Positions 1 through 11,868 of a stretch of DNA of 64,000 nt are shown here, piece after piece (position 1 is the first letter of the stretch; each line of letters begins with the position of its first letter). The position numbers and the translations under genes were made by a program. The stretch comes from Wolfiporia cocos (taxonomy: Eukaryota > Basidiomycota > Agaricomycetes > Polyporales > Phaeolaceae). The DNA lies in assembly GCA_029448655.1 (NCBI GenBank), contig JACCLO010000008.1, forward strand, positions 2,108,001 to 2,172,000, written 5' to 3'. The notes beneath the pieces were generated by a model. It had not been told where the DNA came from. It saw only the letters and a list, made by a program, of their open reading frames with translations, and made no database searches.

Positions 1-1341
1 ATCCTTACTGGCACGACCGGCAGTCTAGGGGCGCATATCCTGGCGGTGCTGCTCGCAGATGAACGCGTAAAGTGTGTTTATGCGTTGAACCGCGGGTCGA
101 AGGTCACGGAGCGCCAGCGCGGTGCGTTCGAAAATGCTGAGCTCCCTGCCGCACTGTTGGACGACCCCAAGCTGGTCCTCCTTTCTGGCGACCTGAGCCG
201 CGAGGACTTCGGTTTGGATAAACAGGTCTTGGACGAAGTTTGTGGCTGCACTCGCAGGTTGAGGAAAGTAACTGACGGCTCGTATAGGCCACGGCATCGG
301 TGACCCACATCGTGCACAACGCATGGAGGGTAGACTTCAATCTGGCGTTGGCCTCGTTCGAGACACACATAGCCGCTGCAGTCCGGCTCCTCTCTCTAGC
401 ACCTAGCGCACACTATGTGTTCACCTCGTCCGTCTCCATTGCCGCTGGCTGGCGTGCAGCTAATGGGCGCGGTCCAGTCCCAGAGACTCCTCTTCATAAC
501 CCCGCTATGGCGGCCAAGACCTCTGGGTACGGGATGTCGAAGTACGTGGTCGAGGAAGTATGTGTGCGCCACAGTTCACGGAGCCATAATGAACATGATG
601 GAAATCACAGGTCCTCGCCAAGGCATACGACGCTGGTTTGCGGACGACCTCATTGCGGATTGGGCAGATCTCTGGCTCGTCAACAAGCGGTGCGTGGAAC
701 GCGACTGACTGGGTACCGAGCATCATCAAATCGAGTGTCGCCTTGGGAGCCCTGCCTGAGCTGGATGGGGTGCGTCTATTCTTCTGGTGCACTGTAACAT
801 GGACTCCGCTGACGGGGTCATTCGTTGTATAGGTTGTCTCGTGGCTCCCAATGGACTCCGTAGCGGGAGCGACTGTAGACGTAATGCTGGGCTCTGGAGT
901 ACCCAATCTCATCAACGTTGTACATCCGCGGCCTGTAGTGTGGCGCGCAGTGGCAAGTGCCGTCAATGAGGAGCTGGGTAGAAAAGTAGAGCTTATTCCT
1001 CTCGGGGAATGGGTGAAACAGCTGGAGGATGCAGCAAGTGACGCATCTGCCCAGGACCTAGAGACTATTGTAAGTTCAATGTCTCGTGAAGAAGCGCAAT
1101 TGCTCACCAGCGTTCCATGTAGCCGGGGATTAAACTGCTAGAGTACTTCCGAAGCCTGGCTGTGTTGGAGAAGGAGGCTCGTGAGGCGCAGGTCGGCGAG
1201 TTTGAGGTCGGGGGTCTTCCAGTTTTCCAGACGGCCCAAGCGCAAAGCGTTAGCCGAACGCTCGCAGAGCTTTTGCCTCTGGGCGACAAAGACGCAAGAT
1301 TATGGGTGAAGTACTGGCGTCAAGTCGGGTTCCTTGCATGA
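1..1341 (+). CDS. NRPS-like adenylate-forming reductase, C-terminal reductase domain (5' truncated by window edge)
   Basis: This is the thioester-reductase end of an adenylation-thiolation-reductase protein, a family that reduces carrier-bound acids to aldehydes or alcohols with NADPH. Five exons join in frame: 1-237, 288-557, 611-769, 833-1069 and 1123-1341 (373 residues, stop TGA). The first bases encode a nucleotide-binding glycine motif (TGTTGSLGAH). Exon 2 gives VTHIVHNAWRVDFN and the catalytic-type Y-x-x-x-K (SGYGMSKYVVEE). Exon 3 gives RIGQISG and a substrate-loop WNATDWVPS. All four introns are GT-AG, 50-63 nt, and every junction keeps phase. The adenylation and carrier domains would lie upstream of the window. 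No clustered biosynthetic partner is visible downstream, so the substrate cannot be inferred. The reductase call is firm. The product is unknown. Confidence 0.85.
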
Positions 1342-4300
1342 AATAGCTGTTAAAATGATCATGTAGTCAGATTTCGCTTCGTTTGTGGTCTATTGATATA
1401 CAATCATATAGAGCAGACTCGGAATTAGAGCAGACTCGGAATTAACATTACAAAGTGGTCTCGCAACCATGGGTCATGGGTGCGAGCTCGAGAGCGCTGA
1501 GTGAGAGTGACGCTCGTGACCGTGACTACGCGCGCTTGATTGCTGACCGGATTGGTCGCGGCCCGGTCCCAGCCGGAGGCCGAGAGCGTCGGTCATCGAC
1601 AACATGTTTGCCAGCAGGCAAGTTGGAGATGGCGTGCGTGCAATGGCACTACGGTACGCAGCGCCTTCGACCTCCCAACCCGGTCAACCATCACCGCTCA
1701 TGTCTCGGCACGAACGATACTGGGTGCCTGCTACCGACAACGTGAAACCTCGTTGAATGACTCGAGCCGCGGTTAGGGCCCGTGCACGCCGGTGGCAACC
1801 CTTCTGATCATCGCCGCATTGAAACAGTTCATCGTTTGCGCGGTTGCCTGGCGTGCATACACTGGTGCGCGAGCTACAGAACGATTACCTTGTTTCAAAC
1901 GATAATAAATCGAATGACACGGTCAGCCTCCGGATTCTAACGGCTCCAGGAATGGTGCGAACGCTACTTAATGACAGCTGATGCTATAGATTGATCTGAG
2001 GCCTTTGTTCCGCAATTAGCCCCACTACTAGAATGCATCTGGTGCAGTTCCGTACGCGTCATTAATGACCTTGATATTGGCCGAGGACCCGACTTCAGCT
2101 TAATGCACCATTTACCAGCAGGCCATGAGGCGTCCCAGGGCGCCCCGCCTGCACCACCGCAGGCGGATGCAGATTGATGGCACATGCATAGCGTTGTTCG
2201 AAATCAGGCACTCGGTGAAATGGGCGGTGTCGCTGGACTATCACAGAAGGCGGCGAAGCCTAATACCACTCCTGGCAGCATGCATCCGCTGCTCCAAGAA
2301 CTCAATGCATGCGGCTCTACGGTGCGCTGTATTGTGAAGGTATGGCTCAAGGAAGTCCGGTCCTCCCAACTGCACTTCGCCGGAGCATGCACATGCAATC
2401 TGCCATGGGCGCGCCCTACCCATCCCCTCATTGTGGAAGCCTACCAATCGTCAAGGTCATTTCCGTAGCAGCACTGCATGCGCTCGCGGATATCGCCCCG
2501 TCTGACCGAGTTCAGGCGGGGCGCAATCGGCCCTTTGATTCTCCCCCCTCGTTATTTCGCTGGCCTCGCCCCGGCTAACCCAATCATCTATGCTCCATAC
2601 TGCGGCGTGCTGTCTAGTCTTGATGCGGTTCTCAAAACAAAAACCGGGCTTTCTTTCACTGAAAGGGCAAGTTACACTGTGATTTCTGAGCACGTGCGCT
2701 ATCACCACGTTGCAGGGTGGTCCACTGCGTCTGGTATGCACATGTTGCGAGCCTAGAGGTAGGAGAAAACAAGGTTGCTATCGGTCTTCCTGCCAAGTCA
2801 CTTCTGTGCTTGCTGTCCAAGCATCTGCCGGGCACGCCTGGCGGCTGTATAGCAAGCCGGTATAGAGTGAGATACGTGAGCGAACTCCGACATAGGCGTC
2901 CAGACTTGACCATCTTCTGATCCTTTTACGCGTCCAGCTGGGACGGGGATACGGCAGCCTGGATGCATTCACAAGCGCGTCATTACTCCCCCGGTCTGAT
3001 AAGCACGCCGTACGCAAACCCGCCGGTGTATAGCCAACTCTGACTGCACGCGTATTCCTTGCGCAAACGTGGCATTGAAGAACGGGATAGCGGACCATAT
3101 CTGACGATACGGGCTTTGTACACTCATATGTCTCGCACAAGCACGATAACGCCCATCGAAGATCCGAATTGTGGCGTGGGGTTAGCCGCGAGTCCGGCAT
3201 GTGCTCCCGCGCGCACAGTTGGGAATCGCACTTCTCCCGCGTACTCAGTCGACCTTGAATCCCAATCTCACTCAAGCCGTTGCACAGGAGCAAGCGTTTC
3301 CATGGTGCACATGTCCCGAGCCCTTGCTGCTGTCCGCGCGACAACGGATCACACTGGAGCGCGCGTTGGAAATGCATGTCGAAGAGGCGGCCAGGCTCGC
3401 GCATCCAGCTCCGCGTCGACACAAGGAGCGCCACTAGTCCCCGTTGCTAGCTCATCGCAGTGCCGTGGCAGTGACATGTAGCGAGTGCGATAGAGAACGC
3501 AGGGTTGGGTCTTCTCGTCCCTTGTTGACGGCAGAGACTCACAGCGTCTTAGCACGTCCTGATGGGATAGCGTCTACCTATTTCAATGATACCCGCTGTG
3601 CGCTACGCTCGTTATTCCGCGGGCCTTCGTGTACCCACATGCATTCTACTGCGGCGCAATCTCTTGCAGATCACCTTCTCTTCCTGAAGCCTAAGGAAAG
3701 ATGTTCTCTGTGAGCTGTATTTACCTGAGTATGGCAAGCCCGTACAGCCCTGACGGAAACAGATCTTGAGCGCGATGCCACCGCCGAGCCAGATCCTGTG
3801 AAAACCCCTTAGGGCCGGCCATGACGACCTGCCGTCGAATTGGGCGGAACTAGCCATGTTGAGTAATTGTTGTCCGACGATCAGCGAATCTGGCTTTTGC
3901 AATATGACGAGGGCGCGGTGCCCGCCCGAAGTGTGACATTGATGGTGGCGCTGGCGTTAGTTTCCGTGCCTCGATCGCAGCGGTTGGCGACTTTGTCGAA
4001 CGTCTTCAGCTAGTTCTTGACGTCGTCGTCTTCGTCATCGACCCATGAGCTCAGGCAACGCTAGCGACCATCGTCATGGCTAGGTCAGTATTGCTGCTAG
4101 CTAGCGCGGAATGCATCCGCGAACGCGAACAAGACTTGCCGTACTTGGCAGTCAGAAATCAGCTGGGGTCCCGCGGGACCATTCTGATCATTCAATTCCT
4201 TGAGTCTGCCATGTAGATGTCAGGGCTTCTATACGCGGTCCGTTGCTTCGCCAGCTCGTATGCTGCGCGAGTGCGCAATGCATGCTATGCATCTATATTA

Positions 4301-4741
4301 CGCCGGTATTGCACCGTATTTTGACGGGCCTAGTCCGTGGGCCGATTTTGGTCCATCAGATTACTTGAACGCGGAGATCATGCAGAGGTCGCCAGTAGCA
4401 ATTATATTCCCATTTCCCACGATACGGAAAGAGGGCCGTCCTCTCATGTCCCTTGCTCTGGTGCCGAACTTCTCTGATTGAAGCTAGCCGAGCCGGCAGC
4501 CGTGCTAACCGAGATTTATAGGAAATTGCCGATTTGAGCTCCCTCGTGTATCGAATATCTAGAGTATCGGAGTCTGCGAATTCTCACCACGCAGTTAGGA
4601 ACGCGAGTATAAGATGTATGTAATCCCCCGCTGGTTCTTTTTGCGATACCTCCCTGCCAGACTCTCCGTCAATTCTGTGGCCGAGTGATCCTCATCTGCG
4701 TTTGCTCTGTGTCGGTACAAGTCTTCCGCGTTCATCGTAAC
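1342..4741. other. Gene-poor stretch between the reductase and the HMG-box gene
   Basis: I see no supported gene here. All open frames are short, lack family motifs and do not join through plausible introns. The part just before 4742 should hold the promoter of the HMG-box gene, but no clear core element stands out. A 17-bp two-copy direct repeat lies near the left end. Confidence 0.5.
1410..1443. repeat. Two-copy 17-bp tandem repeat
   Basis: A 17-base unit beginning AGAGCAGACTC occurs twice head to tail with no mismatch, about 70 bp after the reductase stop codon. It looks like a simple slippage duplication. Confidence 0.8.
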
Positions 4742-6320
4742 ATGCCCGCAGACCGGTCCCGAAGAACGAAGCGTGCTACGAGCGACGGTACGGTGATAGC
4801 CCTCGTATCTCAGCGTCGATTGTGGCTGAGCTCTGCTTGTCTTGCGCTCGTAGGTGTCCAACTCACATGGACGACACCGATCGATGCGTCGACGCCGCAC
4901 ACCATTGCATTCGCACCCAACGTAACCCCAGGGACCTTCAACGACCCGCCGTCCCCAGTGGACTCGGTCGCGGAATCTGCACTATTCCCGTCGTCTCCCG
5001 ATGCGCCACCAGCTAATCGCCGTTCCACTCATTCGAAGAAGAAGCCGGAGAATCATATCCCACGCCCCCCCAACGCATTCATTCTCTTCCGATCGTCGTT
5101 CATCAAAAGTCAGCATGTCTCTCCCGATGTTGAGACCAACCACAGTACGCTGTCGAAGATCATCGGACTGACCTGGCAGAACCTTCCGCATGAGGAGAGG
5201 CAGATCTGGTATGCGAAGGCGAGGGTTGCTCTCGAGGAGCATAAGCGAAAGTGGCCCGAGTATTCGTTCCGGCCTCTGCATACGAAGGAAAAGGTGCCTA
5301 CAGAGAAACGAAAGGTGAGGGAAGTGGGTCCAAAGGACGAGAAGCGCTGCGCCAAGATCGCAGAGCTTCTTGTCGAGGGTCTCAAGGGCGCACAGCTCGA
5401 CGCAGCCATCGCTGAGTTCGACCGTCACCATGTCCCTGAGATCGTGACTCGCTTCGAAGAGCCGATCACTGCACGCACCTACCGTCGATCCTCCTCTGCG
5501 CCCATTCCGGACACCGAGCCTACGACCTTCCTCGCCTCAAATACCCCGGTCTCTTCGAACAAGAAGGTCCGCGCGTCGAGCACCCAGCCAGAGGCTGCGA
5601 GCGCGCCTACGGCTTCCTCTTCGCCCTGTTCGCTATCTCCCAAGAGCGAATTCGACGCTGGCAGCGAGTACTATTCCCCGTCCTTCATTTCACCAGCAGA
5701 TGGATATCCGCTCCCTGCATCAAATCCTTCACTCGTGAGTGATCTGAGTTGATCAGGTCTACCGTGCACTGACGTTATTTTGGCAGATTTCCAACGACTT
5801 CTCTTTCTCCGGCTGCACGGCCATGCCTACCCAGTCGTGCGACCCCCTCGTAGCGAGCTGCGAGGCTCATCTGGACATTTTCGCGCCTATACCCCAAATT
5901 CCTTACACCCTGCAGGAGGACGCGTTCCGCCCGCCTTCTCTCCACATCGACACGTTCCTAGAGCACCTGACGGGAACCCCATCACCGTCATCTTTGTCGC
6001 CCTTATCCAGCATGCCGAGTACTCCATTATCTTATCCAGCCAACCAGGACGGATGTCAGCAGCCGCTCATCATGGATCACGGTGACCTGACTGCGTACGC
6101 GCCAGAGCCATTTGACTTCTTCTCTCCCCACGGCACCCAGTTCCACAGTGCGCCACAGGAATTCCCTGGAATGGCTTGTCTTGACATGCAGTTCGGCGCT
6201 CCGGATGCCGGGCATTCTAAGCAGGAATATTGTCCATTGTATGACAGGTCAGCGCTGGGCTGCCTGGAGGGTGACTTCTCGTCGTCCTTCTTGGCGCCGA
6301 TGCCTACCTACGGGATGTAA
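4742..6320 (+). CDS. HMG-box transcription factor
   Basis: This is a sequence-specific HMG-box protein of the fungal MATA/SOX-like class, expected to act in the nucleus. The model is 4742-4787, 4854-5734 and 5787-6320, 486 residues. The HMG box lies at about residues 85-156 and shows RPPNAFILFRSSF, the central LTWQNLP and WYAKARVALEEHKRKWPEY. The rest is Ser/Pro-rich and looks disordered, with acidic and aromatic patches typical of activation regions. The second intron (5735-5786) is certain because the frame changes. The first (4788-4853, 66 nt) is a multiple of three without a stop, so it is inferred from its GT/AG ends and from the smoother protein it gives. I chose the ATG at 4742 because the upstream extension is not an ATG start and has no coding character. 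Relatives in mushrooms act in mating and fruiting, but the role here is not shown. Confidence 0.85.
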
Positions 6321-9300
6321 GATGTCAGGGACCTACCATCGTTTGTCTAACCTTCACTGTACTACTCTACCCTATCGTTGAGCGTCTCACTACTACGACG
6401 ATGCTTTGATCAGCATTGCCGGGCTTCCTGTATCTCTATCTTCGGCCATGGCCATCACCAGTGTAGCATACTTCAACCTCTATGGTGTTATGGTTATGGT
6501 ATTATTGCTCCTACTTTCCAAAGACTATGCGCAAACACTCACATAGGTTATTTTCGATTATCTGTACGCTAGAAGGAATCCATCTGTGGAATTTGTTCAG
6601 ATGATTTTGGGCTAAGGAGCTTCCGTGGTAGGCGGGGGCCCATTCCGTAAGGACACCATGTGGCCTCCAATAGAATACCGTGGCCGAACACACCGATATC
6701 AAGGGCCCCCAGGGAATCTTCAGGTTAACCCTCGGAACCAAACGGAACCGACGGCTTGGTTGTCACCGGATATATCGACCCTGTGCTATAGGATTAGAGT
6801 TGAATGTTATGTCAGCCTACGGAGCTGTCAGAAGGGCTCACCTCATGACAGTATCCTTCCTCGTCGCAAGGGAATTACAAGGTCTCACTATCGTAACGAC
6901 TTGGTACACGCGGATGTGGGTATGCTCAGAACTCCGCGGAGCGAACTGAATAGAGCTAGATGGCATGGGGCACGAATCCCAAAGCGGAAACCGCGCGCAG
7001 CGCGCAATCCTTGATTGGCTCTATTGACTATAGAGGGCGCTACAGTCTCGAAGCACCAGGTGAAACATGAGCACGGCCGTTAGGCATCGTAGAAATAGAT
7101 CAGGTATTCCGGTGAGTGCCTCCGAGCGAGCATCAATGCCGGAGCGAGCGATGTCAAAGACCCGGGTACTTCTGGCGGTAGGTAGGCATATAGCCGACGG
7201 AGAGGAACCTCGACAGCCGCAGATACGGCATCGGCGGAGAACTAGTAGTATGCGACGCGAATGATGGGACGATCAACAGTAGGCGGAACTATCGGGTCGA
7301 CCAGTACAAGCTGATGACGGCACCACACTTCCACTTCCCCAGATGGCGTGAACGGAAATGAGCCAGGATCATCGGTGTGGGGAACGCATAACGATGATTG
7401 GTCAGAGAATGTGTCGTAGACGTGGCGCCAGCCGGATGGGCGAACATCGAAGATTCAACGGATTCTGTAGATTGTCATGCCAATGAAACGTAGAACGGGC
7501 GCCGTAGGGCCCACAAAGTCTGATGAGCAAAGGTACTCACGATCATCGTGGAGCACAAGAAGATTTCACAGATGAGCCAGGTTCGTCTGTACAGTGGCGG
7601 CAATCAAGGACCTGTGAGAGCTGAGAAAAGCTGGAGTTGGGGAAGCAGAAGTCACGAAGACCTATCGGAGGTACTGCAGGGTAACAGTTCCGGTCGAGAA
7701 GTAAAAGAAGCAAATAGGTAGGAGTATTCCAGGGGATATGTCATACACATTCACATGCGTGTTTCGATCGCGCGAGGACAGGCAAGCTCGTTTTCTACTC
7801 TCCTGGAGATGGGCGGTCTCAGCACCTGCAGGAGGAATGTGTGTCGCAAAACATATTATATACGACACACCGTAGGGACCCTTGGCGACAACTATGTCGG
7901 GTACAACCTCGTAAGGAATAGGGCGACGAGCGGTGGCGCATCACCTCGCAACAAGAGCCGCTCTACACGCACCAGCTGACCTGAATACAATTTATTGGCG
8001 GGAGAGCGGCTAGTGTGGCTTTCACAGATTGTAAGCCTGTGGATGCGAGTTAAGTAAGATTGTGTTCAGTTAGTTGGTATAGCTTGAGAGTCCAATGCCA
8101 CGTCGAAGTCAGCATGGCGTAATGGTTCATGACAGAGCAATCGTTGGCTTCAGCAAGGAGTGGCCTAGAACACACGAGTTCCGAAACTAATATGCGCTGC
8201 GGTAGTCTGTCTCCCATCGCTGTTCCATAGAGTCGTGGCCAAGTACGCAGAGGACTGCTAATGCAAGTTGTTGCAAGACTTGTTGGTTTATAGTCCAGCA
8301 TTCGACATTCACTGAGAAGCAAAGGAGCAGGGAGACAAGGAACCCAGAGGCGGTTAGAGTCGGTGGGTGTGTTAACATTCATATAGGCGCTGTTCCGTGA
8401 CGCCACAGTCAACGAGGCAGAGAACGAGGCAGCTGCGGGTCCTGAGCACTCATTTCGTATAACACGCACTGATTACAGGAACCCCAACCCCTGGGATGGC
8501 GTTGCCATTCTGGTGATGGTCGAGGCAGCAAATCAACTCGTGTTCGTATGCTATCAGCCGAGTCAGCAAAACAGGAATAGGACATAGTCTAACATACGCC
8601 AATGGATGCCGAGGTTTTCCCTGGTCTTGATTCAGCATATATGCCCGACAGCAGTATGCGGAGCTTTAAGAGTTGCATACTCCTCAGTGGTCCGCACAAA
8701 GTCAAATGAGCCTTGTAGAGGTTAAGAATAAGCCAGACGCAGCAGCAGACTTTATCGCCACGGACCAGATTGACCATCAGTTGCAAGGAGGTATAATTTG
8801 ACTATGAGCTGCCAACTGGAGTGCTTGTGCTTTAGTAGCAGAGGACGAGACCTCGATCCAGAGCAATGGGTCAATGACTTTGCTGTAGACAGAAGGCGCA
8901 TTGAACCCACGAGGCTGTTCGGGCCATTTGGGATGTGTTACCGTCCGAGGAGGAAGGGGCCGTGTCATCTTATAGGCAGCCCTGGGTGTCGTCTCCACGC
9001 GCCCCTGTGCCATACTCAGGCACCATGTGTCCCAGCCGGTGCAACGAGGTGGCATCGCCCTACAATGTCCACATCATCCTTGACACATCATAGATGGGCC
9101 GTCGGGGTCACGTGGTCGTCGGGCTTCGTCGTTTTATTGGACGAGATGGGTTCGGAGATTAGGGGGAGCGACCACAGCGTTCCCCAGCATGCCACAGAGA
9201 AGCTTTGCCACCGTTGCTCTAGTGTCATTCAAAGAATAGATGTCCCGCGAGCTAGGAGGGTAGGGTCTGTGGCATGGATGGTCTTGAGCGCGGCGCGCAC

Positions 9301-10153
9301 AAGGGGATGTCTTGGAAGAAGGACCTCGGTTAAAACTGATCAATGTCGTCAGGTATGCGCGCATCTTGTATTAAGGCATTGATACGCACCGATGTACTTT
9401 GATACACGACTTCTTGGCGACATTTTCATATCGCATGTAATGAAGAAGGCGATGCCTACAGCGTGAGCAAACAGGCGCTATGACAATATTGCAGGGGTTT
9501 ACTAATGTGAGCGTGAGCTCAAATACAGATTTTCGATACGCACTTTGACTAGCTAGGACTTCATGAGGCAATCAGAAAGGAACATTTGTCGTTCCTGCTG
9601 GACTTTCCATGGCAGAAACGAAATCTCTCAATTATTGGAAAATGCCTTTGGAGACAAGATGTTAAAGCGAAGGCATTCTGAGTGGTATGAATCGATGCTT
9701 AGGATAGACAAAGGCTTTTGGGTGTCTACAGAGTCTCTATCAACTGTGACAAAGAACTTGTTATCTTAAAGGCCATCAACGGAGCGTAATGGTGCGTACA
9801 TTATGCTCCGTCATGACGAGGAATGGAGAGCAACCCATCACGCGTACGGGCTGGGCGGTATTTGACATTTCTACATTCCTGGATAGAAAGCGCTGTGTCT
9901 ATTCCTACGATAGGAGTTCCGGCTTTGCAAGTATTCTGTCATTTAGCATGAGACACAGCCATCTGTATGTATGATGAACGGAAGTGCAGGAGGTGGCTAA
10001 TGAGGATTTAAGGCAAAGGAGAACAATGGGTGCAACTGGACAATGGGGAGTGAGGAGGCGCCCTCTGAATAGTGAGGATCACGTGATCATCTCGCTGCTT
10101 CTCAAAGTAAGGAATTGCAGCTTGAATTGCAGCTTGCTATCATTGGCCTTGCA
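6321..10153. other. Gene-poor stretch between the HMG-box gene and RRP46
   Basis: There is no supported gene over about 3.8 kb. Several frames of 60-190 codons occur on both strands (for example around 8050-9380 and 9563-9769), but none shows a recognisable domain or a convincing splice model. Regulatory sequence for RRP46 must lie at the right end. Confidence 0.45.
10112..10135. repeat. Two-copy 12-bp tandem repeat in the RRP46 promoter
   Basis: The unit GAATTGCAGCTT is present twice without a gap, ending 18 bp before the RRP46 start codon. It may be a slippage duplication in the 5' untranslated region. Confidence 0.75.
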
Positions 10154-11070
10154 ATGTCGACCGCGCTACGACCAGACGGGCGGGCTGCAAACGAGCTTAG
10201 ACCGCTCACAATAGTATACGAGGGTCTTGATAGAGTAGATGGCTCCGCGCGTTTCGGTTTCGGTGCGTGTACCCATTAGCTGGTGAAATACGTGCGCGCT
10301 CAACCCTGATTGCGACTATGCTACCGTGGATAGGCGAAACGAAAGCTCTCACGTCCATTTCTGGCCCTATAGAAGTGCGGGCAGCGCTGGAGCAGCCATC
10401 ACAAGCTACATTAGATGTACACGTACGCCCGCTCGCATCGCTTCCTGGGACGGACGCCAAGGCACTCGCAGCCACGCTGAAAGCGCTCCTCACCCCAGCT
10501 CTATTCCTAGCACACCATCCGCGCTCTCTCGTTCAGCTGGTAGCCCAGGCAATATGCAGCAATGGCGGAAGGGCCGGAAGCTGGCGCTCGACCCTCATCG
10601 CCGCCCTCATAAACGCGAGCTGTGCCGCTCTTCTCAACGCTGCATCGGTCCCTATGCGCGGCGTAGTATGCGCCGTCGCGGTAGGCCGCCGCGGAGACAC
10701 CTTACTCTTGGATCCTGCCGAGGAGGAGTTCTCTGATCTTCTTGGAAGCGGCTGCTTTGCTTTTTTGTTCTCTTCCTCGCTGCCATTCAGTTCGGACGTG
10801 CCCGATGTCCCACCGTGTTCTCTCCTTTGGACAAATTACACAACAACCACAGCTTTCGATGAAGCGGAACTGGGCCGTGCACGAAACCTTGCTGAGCAGG
10901 GTGCGCGAGATGTATGGGGTGCTCTGAAGGGGAGTATCACCAGCGTGGACAAATCCTTGGTAGCGAGAAGCATTGTCGAAAAGCCTCGGTCCGAGTTATC
11001 GGAGGATAAGGAGGAGAAGGTGGTATCTAATACTGAAAGCGAGGCGGATGATGACAAAATGGAAATATGA
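10154..11070 (+). CDS. RRP46: RNA exosome core subunit, RNase PH-like (Rrp46/EXOSC5)
   Basis: This is a subunit of the six-membered RNase PH-fold ring of the RNA exosome, which processes and degrades RNA 3' to 5' in nucleus and cytoplasm. There are two exons, 10154-10262 and 10334-11070, 281 residues. The first exon gives the family start, with RPDGRAANELRPLT and the DGSARF signature. After a 71-nt intron comes ISGPIEVR, the strand-turn motif of Rrp46. Later motifs are GWRS-like (GSWRSTLIAALINAS) and MRGVVCAVAVG, followed by the LLDPAEEE acid motif. The last 40 residues are an acidic, charged tail typical of fungal copies. As in other eukaryotic ring subunits, the protein is expected to be catalytically inert. 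The start is fixed by the conserved N-terminus, which is missed if the second exon is translated alone. Confidence 0.88.
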
Positions 11071-11868
11071 CATGTAGCATTCGACAAAACCCCCCATATG
11101 TTTCGGACGCGTTGGCCTTCATATTAGGGATGTCATGGAGGCCGGTGGTCTCTGAATTCATGTGGTGAGCTTGGGATTACCTTACAACTAATATCCGAAT
11201 CCAGCTTAGAACGGATGTGCGACATGTCCTCTCAGTCATGGAAGATATGCAATTATCGTTGGATTAGATCTGTGGCGCCCAAACGTTGACGTTGACATGG
11301 TTTGGGAAAATAGAAAAATGAAAACCGTGTAAGGATTGGTGTTGAAGCGTCCAGGTACCCGCTGACACATCTTGCTATATTGATTGTGGTGAGTCTGGAG
11401 TCGACTGTGACTCTAATTGCATGTCAAATGCTCCATGAGCGCAGACGATAAGTAGCACTTGCCTGTGTCATATCAACGATGCCTTCATCTCACAAGGTGT
11501 TCTACTGTAAGCAATGCGATGCGCCTCATGTCCGACGTAAGCAATGCGATGCGCCTCATGTCCGACAGATGTGCCAGCCGCTCAGACCGCACGGATCATC
11601 GCCATCAAAGCCAATATCCCAAGACTGAACACAATTTACCAAGCGCATGTCACACGTTGCTTTCTGATATGATCTGTGCGCGCTGTGCAGACATGTTACG
11701 GAACCGACCAGCTTGCTTGACTATAAAGCCTCGAGGCTTAGCTATACGTTCCGCGCCTTTGCTACCCTCGAGCCCGTAGCACTTCATCCTCGTTATTTTA
11801 GCCGGAATTTAATCAAGAAGGATCCGAAAGCCAACTCACATCGTCGCACCTAGGAAGCAGCTCTCATA
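11071..11868. other. Intergenic stretch before the first DUF6535 gene
   Basis: I see no gene. It holds a 30-bp tandem duplication and the presumed promoter of the DUF6535 gene at its right end. Confidence 0.5.
11507..11566. repeat. Two-copy 30-bp perfect tandem repeat
   Basis: A 30-base unit starting GTAAGCAATGCGATG is repeated twice in immediate succession (11507-11536 and 11537-11566) with no mismatch. Being a multiple of three it keeps any frame open, which explains a spurious repetitive open frame here. Confidence 0.9.

Noticed and set aside
4685..4741. Extended N-terminus for the HMG-box protein
   Set aside because: The frame extends upstream only through a non-ATG start. The ATG at 4742 gives a natural basic N-terminus.
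8050..9382. Cluster of 60-190 codon frames on both strands
   Set aside because: Overlapping frames on opposite strands, no domain, no consistent splice signals.
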